A DNA stretch of 64,000 nt from Setophaga petechia (GCA_024362935.1 JANCRA010000014.1:3677001-3741000), one strand, 5' to 3'; counted from the first letter of the stretch, positions 9,010 through 20,605 are shown. Made by a program: numbers and translations. The notes: generated from the letters alone by a model not told the origin.

Positions 9010-9629
9010 CCTTGATGCCTGGTGAAGGCTGAGCTGGAACAGAGGCTGGAGAGAGTTAAAGAATAAAGCAGGGATTTATTAAAAGGATCTCCTCCATGGA
9101 TCCACCTTGGGCAGCATAAGAGCCCAGCCAGGGCTGCACCCAAGGTGAACCAAAATGGTCCCAAAATGAACCCAAGATGAACCAAAATGGTCCCAAAAAT
9201 GAACCCAAGGTGAACCAAAATGGTCCCAAAATGAACCCAGGATGAACAAAAATGGCCCCAAAATGAACCCAAGATGAACCAAAATGGCCCCAAAATGAAC
9301 CCAAGATGAACCCAAACGGCCCCAAAATGCACGAGCGCTGCCGGGGTCTGTCCCTGGGATCAGTTCTGCTCCATTTGCATCTTGCAGTTCATTGTCCCAT
9401 CCCAGCTTTAGCCCAGGCAGTCCCACCCTGCTTGTTTTTCTCTCTCCAGCCCACGGGGTTTGTGCTCTTGGGCTGAGATTTGGATCATTTGTCCTTGGTG
9501 CCCAGCTGGAGCAGGAATTGTTTTGTGTCCCTGCTCTGTGCACAGAGCTCACCATCCCTGATGTGAGCCCAGACCCACACACTAAAGCTGCACAGAATGT
9601 GAAAAATATAAAAATCAAAACCTGAGGCA
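9010..9629 (-). mobile_element. Solo LTR, family G
   Basis: Read on the minus strand it begins TGCCTCAGGTTTTGATTTTT and has a poly(A) signal AATAAATCCCTGC near 9068-9080. The segment GCCCAGCTGGAGCAGGAATT and its surroundings belong to a repeat I recognise as common in passerine genomes. The left boundary is approximate and no target-site duplication was found. A 32-bp minisatellite lies inside it. Confidence 0.6.
9141..9325. repeat. 32-bp minisatellite inside LTR G
   Basis: About six copies of a unit reading TGGTCCCAAAATGAACCCAA followed by GATGAACCAAAA, with one-base indels. The reverse-strand reading frames rich in Phe-Trp-Gly-His are by-products of this repeat. Confidence 0.9.
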
Positions 9630-9639
9630 TCATCCTCAG

Positions 9640-10490
9640 GTGGCTGAGCCACAGGGAATTGGTTTGCCAGGGGTTCCTGTGGAATTGCAGGTGTCACCTG
9701 CCTGTCCTCCAAACCCTGGGCAAGGACTGGAGTCACTCACTGGCCCTTCCTCCAGACCTCAAAGCTCACAGAATTCAATCCTTCACACTGCAAATACATT
9801 TGGCACTGCCCTCCAAAGGGAAATAATATCAATTCTATAATTTGGCTGGCAAGCAGCTGTAACCACAGCCAGGGCCTCTGCCCAGCATTTCTCTGACATT
9901 AAACCTGAGTCTGCAGTTTTCCTGGAGGTGCCCACATGGAATTATTTAATGAAAATCTTCTTTTTTCCCGACTTTCTAGCAGAGAGTGCCTTCTAGTGGC
10001 ACAGTCACTGCGAGGAGCTGCACTGCTCAGATCAATCACTCAGGCACCTTTAATGTGGGGTCAGAGGCTGGGGCTGTAAGAGCCACATGCTGCTGAGCTG
10101 TGGGGATTGCACTGAGGATGGTTTACAGCCCAGAAAATGAAGAACATCCACAAATCACCTCCTGGGCCTTAAGCCTGGCTGTTTTGAAAAGACCTAATGC
10201 TTGCTGAGATAGTTTTTCTTACTCTGATTCAATGAAATTAAATTAGGAAAATAAAGAATGAGAACGGACATTTTACCTCTTAGAAACATTCTGAAATCAG
10301 AAAGGTTAACCAGGAATTGCCTCTCTGAAAAATGTGCATGTGATAATAGAATATGTTCTTTTACACTGTTTTGCTACAGAGCTGACACTTTTGTTTATGA
10401 AGTTCTTGTAGTTAGATAGAGATATAAAAGTTCCTGCAGTTTACAGATCTGTGCAATGTGCAGACCTTGACTGAGAGATCCAGTCCTGGA
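9640..10490. other. Intergenic, nothing recognised
   Basis: Mixed-composition sequence with no exon-like or repeat structure that I could support. Confidence 0.35.
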
Positions 10491-10496
10491 GGGGAG

Positions 10497-10879
10497 TGTT
10501 GCAGACAACGTTTATGAAAAATCCTTCCCTTAGGATTCTTCCTCCTGAGAAGCTGAGAGGCCTCAGGAACAAAATGCAAACATTGATTATCTGCTGCTGT
10601 GGAATGCAACAGGTGCATCTGGGATTGGTCTCATGGGGTTGTTTCTAATTAATGGCCAATCACAGCCCAGCTGGCTCAGACAGAGAGCTGAGCCACAAAC
10701 CTTTGTTATCATTTTTGCTATTCTATTCTTAGCCAGCCTTCTGATGAAATCCTTTCTTCTATTCTTTTAGTATAGTTTTAATATAATATATATCATAAAA
10801 TAATAAATCAGCCTTCTGAAACATGGAGTCAGATCCTCATCTCTTCCCCAATCCAAAAATCCCTGTGAACACGGCCACA
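10497..10879 (+). mobile_element. Solo LTR, family A copy 1, with perfect 6-bp TSD
   Basis: 383 bp, starting TGTTGCAGACAAC and ending ACACGGCCACA. Flanked by GGGGAG at 10491-10496 and 10880-10885. AATAAA sits in ATAAAATAATAAATCAGCC. The 6-bp duplication and TG...CA ends indicate a class II (ERVK-like) solo LTR. No internal viral region is present. Confidence 0.92.
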
Positions 10880-10980
10880 GGGGAGGATGAGGTGAATGGC
10901 TGAAGGAGTGGGGAACACAACCCCATCACCTTTTCCTGTTTATCCACAGTCCCTTCATGTCCCAGAGCTCTTCCCAGAGT

Positions 10981-11115
10981 CACAGAATCCCAGGGTGGTT
11001 TGGGTTGAAGGGCCCTCATGGGTTTCCCATCCCAACCCTGCCATGGGTTTCCCATCCCATCACCTTCCATCATCCCAGGATGCTCCAAGCCCTCTCCAAC
11101 CTGACCTTGAAGATT
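10981..11115 (-). mobile_element. CR1 LINE 3'-end fragment
   Basis: CACAGAATCCCAGGGTGGTT, then TGGGTTGAAGGG, through CCATCATCCCAGGATGCTCC to CTCTCCAACCTGACCTTGAA, is the reverse complement of a CR1 tail. A short internal piece (CATGGGTTTCCCATCCCA) is duplicated. Confidence 0.8.
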
Positions 11116-11915
11116 CTTGTTCTTCCAAACATGAAATTTATGGAGCCCTGTGTTCTTCCAGGGTAACAAAACAACAAACTGAATGGAAATTCCTACTGTC
11201 TTTACACATTTGTAGCCTCGTCAATGCAGAGTGTTTAAGGAAATCCTGCTCCACCCCTTTGAAAGCACTGAACAAAGTCACTGCTCCACACATCACACAA
11301 AATTAAAAACAAATTCATTGAACCCGAGGCATATTTAAAAACCAGGAGGCTTTTCATGCCATAAGTTATTTTAAAGCATCTCTGAAACTACTCCACAGGC
11401 TGAAGTTAAACAATTAAAATGCATAATCACATTTAAAAAGCAGCACCAGAAATGTAAGTCATCTTGTCACAGAGGCTGCTCCAGCGTGGTTTGATTATTT
11501 AATGTTATGCTCCAAAACCAATTTATACCCTATACCCTTGATCTCTGTTTCAATTTCAGGATGTTAATGCATGCACCATTGCTGTATTAGCTGATAGGGC
11601 AGAACAAATACTTGAGAAAAAAGTCATGATTAGAATTTGAAATCTCTCTCAGCCACGTTTAATCCCCAAATGTTCTCACCTCGCTGGCTTTTCCTGCTGC
11701 TTTTGCCCATTGGAACCCCATGTTTTATACGTGGAAAAAAAAAAAAAAAGATTATTTAACATAAGTAGCAGATGAATGCAGAGCTCTCCAGGGAGGATGG
11801 AGGTGTTGCACTGTTAAAAATTGTCAGGCATCAATGAAATCTCTTCAAGCTGATCTGACACCAGCAGCCTGTGTGGGGACAGAAACCCTGGGACCAGACC
11901 CTGAGGCTGCCAGGG
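11116..11915. other. Intergenic, nothing recognised
   Basis: AT-rich sequence with an A-run at 11737-11750. No exon or element supported. Confidence 0.35.
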
Positions 11916-11917
11916 AT

Positions 11918-12205
11918 TTCTGCTCATCCTCCTCTTTTCCTCTTTTTTCTGCTCATTCTCCTCTTTTTTCTGCTTATTCTCCTATTTTCCTCTTTTTTCT
12001 GCTCATTCTCATATTTTCCTCTATTTTCAGCTCATTCTCCTCTTTTCCTCTTTTCTGCCCATTCTCCTCTTTTTTCGACTGATTCTCCTCTTTTTTTCTG
12101 CTCATTCTCCTCTTTTCCTCTTTTTTTTCTGCTCATTCTCCTCTTTTCCCTGCTCATTCTCCTCTTTTCCTCTTTTTTCTGCTCATTCTCCTCTTTTCCC
12201 CTTTG
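11918..12205. repeat. Pyrimidine-rich minisatellite, about 27-30 bp unit
   Basis: About ten imperfect copies of CTGCTCATTCTCCTCTTTTC followed by CTCTTTT. One strand is almost entirely pyrimidine. Open frames on both strands follow from the repeat and are not genes. Confidence 0.9.
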
Positions 12206-12489
12206 TGGCTGTGCCCAGCCCAGGGAGGAGCAGGAGTCAGGCTCAGTTAATCTTTTTCTAGCTGATTTACAGAAAAAGGTGGAAATATCTCCCTCCAGCA
12301 ACCTCTCAAAACCCAGAGGAACAAGTTCCTCACTCTTGAGAGCAAAACCTGTGTGTTTTCCAAGGAAGCTTTGCTGAGCAAAGGGACTGTGACATTTTTA
12401 ACAGTTCTGCAGTTTCCCATGCACAGGATGGGAAGGGATGGCTGAAGAAGAGAGCTGTCCTTCAAATGGCCTTGCCCAAGCAGAGTGAA

Positions 12490-12533
12490 AAAAATGAAAA
12501 TGAAGGCAAAATGAAAATGAAGGCAAAATGCAA
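12490..12533. repeat. Short tandem repeat ATGAAAATGAAGGCAAA
   Basis: Just over two near-perfect copies of a 20-bp purine-rich unit (ATGAAAATGAAGGCAAA plus AG-rich bases). Confidence 0.7.
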
Positions 12534-12566
12534 GTGCCTGTCATCAGCAGGAGGCACACGGCTCAA

Positions 12567-13655
12567 AACCCTGAGAATTCTGCACAATTCCAGCTGAGCA
12601 ACTCCTCAAAAATCAAGCAGAAAGTTTTCCTGAGGGAGGTTATCTAGGAAAAAAATAAAAATTGTTTACACGAAGGTTAGCATGCATTAACTGAGCCTGA
12701 GTACAAAAATTGTTGTTGGGAGATAAACAGAGAGCTTCAGCTCACAGAGGGAGGGAGGGTTCAGGGCCTCACTGCAAGGACTGGGATGATAAATGCTGCA
12801 CCCCAGGGCACTGCAAACAGTGGCTGCAGCTCCAGGGGGATGGGTGAACAAGCACTCAAATGTATAATTATGGGGATTTTATTTAAAGATGGGAAAAGTG
12901 TGGCCCCACCACTCCAGCCAACTCAAAACGTGATTGTTTTGGTTATGGGGCATCTGGTACCCACAAAATCACCACAGCAGGGTTTTCTAGCTTTGTTTGC
13001 TGTAATTCTGGCTTTAAAATAATAGATAGAAAACTAGAAAGTACCTGGAGAGTTCAGCTGCCCCTCAGTGTGCTCCAAAGAATAAATCTGCCATGTGCTC
13101 CAAGGAATAACTTCCCCATGGCTGGGGAGGAGATGAGGATCTGACTCTGACTCCATGTTTCAGAAGGCTTGATTTATTATTTTATGATATATATTATATT
13201 AAATATATATAATAATAAATGAAATATATTATATTAAAACTATACTAAAAGACCAGAAGAAAGGATTTCATCAGAAGGCTGGCTAAGAATAGAATAGCAG
13301 AGAATAACCCAACCTAGTTTAACTCTTACAGATGCTCAGTCATAGAAACCCTGAGAATTCTGCACAATTCCAGCTGAGCAACTCCCCAAAAATCAAGCAG
13401 AAAGTTTTCCTGAGGGAGGTTATCTAGGGCAAAAAAAAAAAAAATTATATTATTAGCATGCATTAACTGAGCCTGAGTAGAAAAATTGTTGTTTGGAGAT
13501 AAACAGAGAGCTTTGTGTGCTCTAATTCTGTCTTTAGAATAATAGAAAGAAAGTTTTTAAACTTTTAAAAGTTATTTTTAAAAAAATAGATAGAAAACTA
13601 GAAAGTACCTGGAGAGTTCAGTTGCCCCTCAGTGTGCTCCAAAGAATAACTCTGA
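12567..13655. repeat. Local direct duplication (two diverged copies)
   Basis: The first copy is 12567-12738 plus 12985-13075; the second is 13347-13655. They share CCTGAGAATTCTGCACAATT, AAGTTTTCCTGAGGGAGGTT, GCATGCATTAACTGAGCCTG and AGAAAACTAGAAAGTACCTG. The second copy lacks about 250 bp present in the first. A truncated family A LTR lies between them. Confidence 0.82.
13121..13303 (-). mobile_element. Truncated family A LTR (copy 3)
   Basis: GAGATGAGGATCTGACTC, then TTTATTATTTTATGATATAT, and AAGGATTTCATCAGAAGGCT match family A in reverse. The terminal nucleotides of both ends are missing. The AT tract is longer than in other copies (ATTAAATATATATAATAATA). Confidence 0.8.
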
Positions 13656-14247
13656 GGTCTGACATGATTTAATTTAACTCTCAAGAAAACCATGAGGTCT
13701 GACAGATTTAATTCAACTCTCACAGATGCTCAGTCACAGAAATCCCAGTGGGTTTGTGGTCCTGGAGCACTCCAGCCTGCCCATCCTCAAGGATGATGCT
13801 GATCCTGTGATTCTTTGGGCTTTGGGTGCTGCATGCCAAGGTCAAAGAGCAGAACCAGTGAGAGGAGGTCGAGCAGGTCAACTTTTAATGCTAAAAATGG
13901 CTCTTGTACTTTGTAGGAGATCCTGCAGGTTAAACTTCATCACAAACTAAACACACACAGTGTAATTCCCCACAATTGTTATACAAATGTCACTAGAAAT
14001 TTTATTTAACCAAGGAATTTGGACCCATGACTAAAAAATCCTCTAATCTTCACCCAAATATCTCTTGCTGTTGAAACACCAGCCCATCTTACTCATTGCC
14101 ATGTTCAATCCTCCTGCTGTGGTGATGTGATCTGATTTGATTCCCTCTGTGCTCCACTGCCCAGAACTGAATTGTCAACTGAGTGGCAAAATCCTTGCCA
14201 ACACAGGAGATATTTCTATAGGTTCAGGAGCAGAAATATGTTGTTTT

Positions 14248-14280
<33 letters not shown>

Positions 14281-14605
14281 CCTGAGCAGACTGGTGCTAC
14301 ATTTCTATTACAGAGCTGAAGCTTCAGAATGAAATGAGTCCAGATTTTCAGGAGCAAACTCAAAGCACACAAATTTCCTTTAGCCATTGCTTTGATTTTG
14401 CCACTTCTCAGGTGCAGCTGTTGGAATTGATTCTCTTCTGAAGGGACCACATGGGCCAGACCCAACCTAACCTTGAATTTTGGAACAAAACAGAGCCAAA
14501 CTCCCTCTCTCAGTTAAAAACTCCCAGAAACCTCCCAGGCTGAACAGAGCAAATCTCACCCATTTCTCCTCTGGATCACAGGTATGTACAGCCTTTAAAA
14601 GCACC
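13656..14605. other. Intergenic with short direct repeat and poly(T)
   Basis: Around 13660-13745 the phrase GAGGTCTGACA...TTTAA...AACTCTCA occurs twice, echoing 13319-13345. Otherwise nothing is recognised apart from the T-run at 14250. Confidence 0.4.
14250..14280. repeat. Poly(T) tract of 31
   Basis: Uninterrupted run of T following TTGTTTTGG. No adjacent retroposed gene was recognised, so its origin is unclear. Confidence 0.95.
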
Positions 14606-15278
14606 CAGGACAGCATTTTTTTATTAATTAGCTATAGGAAGCCTCAATGTTTGAGTTTAGAATCAAAACCTGCCACACCATGGCTGCCTCCACAGCCTTT
14701 TCCTTGGGACCATTCCTAACCCCGGGCTGATTTACCTGCCTGGGGTAGGTTTAGGGTTATGCCTGATGGAAATAGGATTTGGATACAGATCTGGCATTTT
14801 CTATGAGCCCTGTCAAACAGTCTCCAAAATGACACAAAACCATGGAGGGAGTGGTTGGGACAGTGTGACCCCTGAGCTGCCTGTGTGGCTGTGCTGGTGC
14901 TGCCCATGGTTTACAGGACAGCACTGTTTCATTAATTAGCTGTAGAAAGGCCCAGGTTTGTTTGAGTTTAGAATCAATCTGCATTTGCTGTGGGATTTTG
15001 GCCCACAGGTGCATTCTGTGTTCCCTTCCTCTCTCACAACAGCTGTGATCTGTGTGTGTAACTGGGAGGTTTTACAGCCACCATAATCACTCACAAATCA
15101 CTCAGATTTCAAGAGCTATACAAAACCTGATGGAAATAGGATTTGGATAAAGATCTGGCATTTTCTATGAGCCCTGTCAAACAGTCTCCAAAATGACACA
15201 AAACCATGGAGGGAGTGTTTGGGACAGTGTGACCCCTGAGCTGCCTGTGTGGCTGTGCTGGTGCTGCCCATGGTTTAC
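14606..15278. repeat. Local duplications around 14.6-15.3 kb
   Basis: 14762-14913 and 15126-15278 are about 95% identical (CCTGATGGAAATAGGATTTG ... TGCTGCCCATGGTTTAC). 14606-14670 and 14914-14985 share CAGGACAGCA, ATTAATTAGCT and GAGTTTAGAATCAA. This makes an interleaved, segmentally duplicated block of non-coding sequence. Confidence 0.85.
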
Positions 15279-15477
15279 TGGCAGTGTGCTCAGCACCAGA
15301 GCCCACAGCAGGGGCTGTTTCTAAATCCAGAAATGCACCAGGTCCTCTCACGTTTTGAGGCAGCTCCACAGCCAGGCTGAGCTGGGGCTGTAGATGGCAC
15401 TGTCCCCTCTGCAATGAAGGCAGCTCCGTGCTCAGGGAGCTCTGCAATTGAAATGGAGCTGAGATCCCTGCAGATCC

Positions 15478-16205
15478 CGGCTCAGATCCCTGCTCCTGGT
15501 GCTCATGGGATGCTCAGATCTGCTCCTGGTGTTCACTAGGTGCTCAGATCCATGTCCTGGTGCTCAGATCTGCTCCTGGGGCTCATGGGATGCTCAGATC
15601 CATGTCCTGGTGCTCATACCCCTGCTCCTGGTGTTCATTAGGGGCTCAGATCTGCTCCTGGTGCCCATTAGGCGCTTGGATCTGCTTCTGGTGTTCATTA
15701 AGTGCTCAGATCCCTGCTCCTGCTGCTCAGATCCCTGTTGCTGGTGCTCAGATCCCTGTTCCTGGCACTCAGATCTGCCCCTGATGCTCATGAGATGCTC
15801 AGATCTGCTCCCGGTGCTCAGATCCCTGCCCTGGTGCTCAGATCTGCTCCTGGTGTTCACTAGGTGTTCAGATCTCTACTCCTGATGCTCAATCTGCTCC
15901 TGGTGCCCATTAGGTGCTCATATCTGCTCCTGGTGCTCAGATTTCTGCTCCTGGTGCTTAGATCCCTGTTCCAAGTGCTCATGATGTGCTCATATCTGCT
16001 CCTGGTAGTCAGATCTGCTCCTGGTGCCCATTAGGTGCTCAGATCCCTGCTGCTGGTGCTCATGAGGTGCTCATATCTGTTCCTGGTGCTCATGAGGTGC
16101 TCATATCTGTTCCTGGTGCCCGGATCTGCTCCTGGTGCTCATTAAGCGCTCAAATCCCTGCTCCTGGTGCTCAGATCTGCTCCTGGTGCCCATGAGGTGC
16201 CCAGC
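15478..16205. repeat. Higher-order minisatellite of GCTCAGATCTGCTCCTGGTG words
   Basis: About 730 bp made of variable 18-30 bp units combining GCTCAGATC(C/T), (C)TGCTCCTGGTG and CATKAGG. Unit length varies because some copies include TTCATTAGGTGCTCA and others do not. Open frames on both strands are by-products. Confidence 0.92.
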
Positions 16206-16331
16206 TGCCCTAAAGTCAGGTCTCTGGTGGCCTCAGCAATGGCAGGAGCCAGGGTGGCTCCCAGGCTCAGCAGCTCAGCTCAGCTGTGGGTTGGATATGG
16301 GATCTGCCCCCCCAAATCCCTGAGAAGTGGG

Positions 16332-16718
16332 TGTGATGGCATTCATAGGGGTCCCAGGTTGAGGGAAGAGATGAGGATCTGACTCCATGTTTCAGGACGC
16401 TGATTTATTATTTTATGATATATATTACATTAAAACGATACTAAAAGAACAGAAGAAAAGGTTTCATCAGAAGGCTGGCTAAGAATAGAAGAAAAAGAAG
16501 GAATGATAACAAAGGTTTGTGGCTCATCTCCCTATCCAAGCCAGCTGACTGTGATTGGCCTTTAATTACAAACATCCAACATGAGACCAATCCCAGATGC
16601 ACCTGTTGCATTCCACAGCAGCAGATAATCAATGTTTACATTCTGCTCCTGAGGCCTCTCAGCCTCTCTGGAGGAAAAATCCTAAGGGAAGGATTTTCCA
16701 TAAAAGATGTCAGTGACA
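16332..16718 (-). mobile_element. Solo LTR, family A copy 4, with TSD
   Basis: 387 bp in reverse orientation, from TGTGATGGC to GTCAGTGACA. Flanked on both sides by AAGTGGG (16325-16331 and 16719-16725), a 6-bp duplication plus one matching base. Contains the family AT-rich poly(A) region (TTTATTATTTTATGATATAT). Confidence 0.9.
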
Positions 16719-16725
16719 AAGTGGG

Positions 16726-17945
16726 AATTGGGCTGAGGGGCTGTGCTGTCATTCACTCCCTGTCCCAAACCCCTGCTCCTGCCCGTGCCAGCCCTGAGCT
16801 GCCCTCCAGGCTGTGCCAGGGGTGACCCTCTGTGGGTGGAGTGACACCTCTCACATTGTCCTTGGGCTTTGGGGACATGCTTTACAAATTACATTATTAA
16901 ACAAACAAAGACATGACCCTTCAGTTTGTCCCAGCCACTCTCCTCCTGGTTCCAGCTTTCTCCTTCCCTTTCTCCAGGTTTCTTTGCTGGGGGCAGTGAC
17001 TGTCAGACACATTTCACTGGGAGCAGCCCTGTGGATGTGCCCTGTGTTGCATTTTGGGGTCAGACTGCAGCCAAATTCCCCCTGGTGTTAAACTGAGCAG
17101 AATGGGATCCTTGACAGCAGAGCTCCAAGCCAGGAACAGGCTGAACATCAACCGTGGATAAAAACAACAATAGAAGGGATTTTACTTACTGCAGATTTAG
17201 TGATTTCAATATTAAATCAGTCAGAACAATGAGATTGTGCTGGTGGCCACACTGTGAGCAGCATTTCTGGCCCACTTTGTCATACAGAAATAGACAGAGA
17301 ATGTTTCTTTCTGGAATGACAGCTCCAAGCTTCTTTCCAAGCAAATCAAGAACCTGTATCACCTTTTTGTTCCTCTGGAAAAAAAAAAATTAAAAATCCT
17401 CTTGTGTTTTATTTATTATTTATTTATTTTTATTATCCCAACTCACTTCCACGAGGCAGGACCAGGAGGGTGTGAGGGAATAAATCCTTTATTTTGGAGG
17501 GCTGGCACCATGAGTGGGGTGGGATGGATGGGTGAGCTGCTGATCTCCTCCTCCTCCTCCTCCTCCCAGCTCAGGTGACAGCTTGGAATATGGAAGAGCC
17601 ATAACTCCAGGGGTGGTGAGACAGGGAATGCATTGAAGAGCCACAGATCACACTCTTATCTCACTTCTGGATGATAACAGCCTCCTGCCTTCCTTTATTC
17701 ACCAGAATTTCAAACTTTGTCTTGACAAACACAGGATGAGTACAATTTCTGATTGCGGAGAAAATCAAATTTATGTTGTGCTTTTGTACCTGCGCTGTCT
17801 CCTGACAGAACAAGTGATCAAGAGGGATGGTGTTCCACCCTTCATGCTGCTCCTGTTTTTCCAAGCAAAGCCAGGAAAGAATGGCAGAGTCAATGTTCTT
17901 CTGCTGAAAATTCCTTCACCCCTGTCCTCCAGGGTTTTGGGGTTT
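16726..17945. other. Intergenic, nothing recognised
   Basis: Non-coding, with a short CTC/CTCCTC tract at 17546-17567 and a TTTATTATTTATTTATTTT tract near 17410. No exon supported. Confidence 0.35.
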
Positions 17946-17947
17946 CA

Positions 17948-18135
17948 TGCCAAAAAACGAAAAACCAACCAACCAAACAACCAAAAAAAAAACAACCCCA
18001 AAAACCCCAAAAAAACCAAATAAACAAACAAAAAAAAAACCAAAAAAGCCACCCAAAAAAACCAAATAAATAAACCCCCAAAACCCTCCAAAAAAACAAA
18101 AAAACAAACAAACAAACAAAAAAAACCCCAAAACC
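17948..18135. repeat. A-rich simple repeat (CCAAAAAAAC / CAAACAAA)
   Basis: A long C/A-only tract made of CCAAAAAAACC and AACAAACAAACAAA words. The complementary strand gives hydrophobic Phe-Trp-Leu open frames that are artefacts. Confidence 0.9.
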
Positions 18136-18481
18136 CAAGCCTCCACTTCAATTTTGAACAGGGATTTTTCAAAGTGAGCTCAGTCTGCCATGACTCTTCT
18201 CATGACACTTTCCCTCCTTTTTTTTTTCCACATCAGCAACTTTCTAATAGCAACAGGGAAGGAAAGAAGAGCTCCATAAAGCAGCATTAAAGAAGGAGGC
18301 TCGTTGGTAATTAGAGAGGGAATGGAGATAAAGGGACGCTGGGTAAAGCCTGCTGCACTGCCTCTTTGGGACGTTTCAAACAGTTTTTTGAAATAACATT
18401 TCTGCCTTTCTGGAGCTAATTACACACGTGCCACACGCTGAGCAGAAGGGGAAATTAATTGGGAGAACAAAGGTGATTTGT

Positions 18482-18910
18482 TGTGGGTTGGAATGAGGCC
18501 GTGGATGCTTTTCTCCCTAGTGGCAGAGGAACCAGTGACCTCTGCTGGGTTTGCCACGGACAGAAGATGGGGTGCAGGAGCTGGATGTGCCTCTCACCCT
18601 CCCTGTGTGTGGCAGGCAGGGACAGGCGTTTCGGAAGCTCCCGAGATGTTACGGAAAGTCACAGAACCCTCTCCCCCTCTTCCCCAGAGATAATGATCAC
18701 CCTTAGAATGCAGCCAGACTTGTAGCCCCCCTAACATAAAAGATGCCAGTAACTTTCCACCCCTGTACTAACCCCAGGAGCACAACCAAGCCCCTTTTCT
18801 GACGTAGAAGACCCCCTAAACTATAAAACCCCTTGAGATGAGAGAATAAAAGCCTTTCAACCGTCCACCACGTTGGTGTCAGTGTTGTTACTACCCTGCT
18901 GTCGGGATCA
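18482..18910 (+). mobile_element. Solo LTR, family E, with 5-bp TSD
   Basis: 429 bp, TGTGGGTTGGAATGAGG ... CTGTCGGGATCA. TTTGT occurs on each side (18477-18481, 18911-18915). A TATA-like CTATAAAACC (near 18820) precedes GAATAAAAGCC, so promoter and poly(A) signals are in sense order. It abuts an oppositely oriented family B LTR. No coding interior. Confidence 0.8.
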
Positions 18911-18916
18911 TTTGTT

Positions 18917-19516
18917 TGTCAGAATGACCCCGAGAAGAATTCCAAAGTCTCTTTTCCCAGCCCGGCGCTTAAAGAAGGAGTCAGAGCTCTTCATCTCTCG
19001 GTCTCAAGGTTGTTTATTTTATCTTATCTATAAAAAATTTTCTCCTGCCCTGCCGAGGTCAGCTCAGCAGGGCAGCCACAGGCACTCTGCCTGCCCCCGG
19101 GGTGGTGTTATGTCTTTATACTATAAACTACGTGTACAATATTTACAATTACTCCCCAATACCCTATGCTAGACAGTGAGCTTCTACTCTAAACCAATAA
19201 GTAAGTGCCAACATCACTACAGAAGATGGAGGCCAAGAAGAAGAAGGAGGAAGGCTGGACACACCCAGTTCCCTCCATCTTGCCTCCATAACCCCCCTGT
19301 ACCAAAATCCCAAAGTGCATAATTCACCCTGTGATAATTTCACTAATATTCTACTTAATCTCTTGTGGCTTGCTATCTTCATAGAAAGTTGGTATTTGAT
19401 CCACGGGCTATAATCAAACTCACAGAGGCATTTTGGGCTCTGTGCCAGGGTCTCCGAGCCCCCTGGCAAGGTCTTGGTTGCTCAGGACAGCCAGAGGGAT
19501 GTCCTGAGTCCCAACA
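18917..19516 (-). mobile_element. LTR, family B copy 1
   Basis: 600 bp; plus-strand ends TGTCAGAATGACC ... GAGTCCCAACA. On the minus strand it has TATA-like TAGTATAAAG and AATAAACAACCTTGAGA. Shares CTCAAGGTTGTTTATTTT, AGAAGATGGAGGCCAAGAAG and TTCACCCTGTGA with the 20.8-kb copy. No target-site duplication found, so it may be recombined or truncated. Confidence 0.82.
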
Positions 19517-20605
19517 GCCCGAGTGACCCAGAAAGATTTAAAGTCACCGTGCTGTTCTCTGAACCAAGTCGCCCGCCTTCCACTCAGAAGGCAACACCTG
19601 TGCCAGCCTGGGTGGGTTTGCAGGTGGAGCATCCCTCTGCCTTCCCTCCTCTCCATTCTTCCACCATCTGGCTGTAGATTGCTTCCATCAGAGCTGCCAG
19701 ATCCAGCGTGTCAGGACTGATCACCAGAGCCACCATGGAGCGCTTGGGAGGCCACCCTCGCTCACGCTGTGCCTGTCACACTGATCAAACCCTCTGAGCT
19801 GCTTCTTCAGCAGCAGCTGGAGCTTTTTAAACACCTTATTAAAATAGAATGGAGCAGCAGCAGCTGGAGCATTTCAAAGATGAGTGGGCTCTATGCCAGT
19901 AAATGGAGGGACTTGCCAAAAAGCAGGTGGCAACTATAACTGCAGCTCTCTTCAAGAGTGCTGCCCTTGCTGTTGCATTTATTGATCTGGACAGGCAATG
20001 CTGTGTGGGACAGGTATTGAATAGTTATTTCCTTCCCCCAGCTTGTCAGAAGTTGTAAATATAAACCATGTGTTCTCAGGCTTCCAGAATGTCTGCTGAG
20101 ATAGGAAGCAAATCAGTAATTCCTTCTTCTGATGGGGCGGGGGGAAGTAGAATAAAAAAAAATCCTGCTGAACATTTGTAGGAAATCAATTTCTCTCAGG
20201 AACAAGAGAAACTGTACTGGCAAACCTGGAAGCCTTTCAAAAAAAAAAAATACATTTCAGTTTGAGGTGTTAATGCTTTCATGTCAGAATATACACATGC
20301 AGTTGGTGTCTTTAAACTCAATTTTACTCCCTCATGAGAAAGATTTAATTGGCCTTAAATAAGAAATCACTGTTTTACCCAGCACAATCTACCAAAATAC
20401 CCACGGATCCGTGTCAGGAGTTGAAATTACAGGTAAAACACTTGCTAATGAGCTCATGTTTTGCAAGACATATTTGAACTTCACCACTTTGCTGTCCAGC
20501 AGGACAGGGTGTAGGGGGAAGGCAGCGTCCTTGGGCAGCCAGGTGAGAAAGACAGAGTTGTGTTCATTTCCCTCTCAGCATTTCCCTCTAATTCTCTGTT
20601 TAACT
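19517..20605. other. Intergenic, nothing recognised
   Basis: A short self-similar stretch, CAGCAGCAGCTGGAGC (near 19808 and 19855), is present. No exon or element supported. Confidence 0.35.

Noticed and set aside
8976..9633. Phe-Trp-Gly-rich minus-strand ORFs
   Set aside because: Generated by the 32-bp repeat in LTR family G.
11834..12377. 168-codon Leu/Phe/Ser-rich ORF resembling a membrane protein
   Set aside because: Pyrimidine-rich minisatellite gives false hydrophobic segments.
15499..16382. Cys-rich ORFs (CSDLLLV repeats) that look like a secreted peptide array
   Set aside because: They follow exactly the GCTCAGATCTGCTCCTGG minisatellite, with frames open on both strands.
17890..18172. 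Hydrophobic Phe/Leu/Trp minus-strand ORFs
   Set aside because: Complement of a C/A-only simple repeat.
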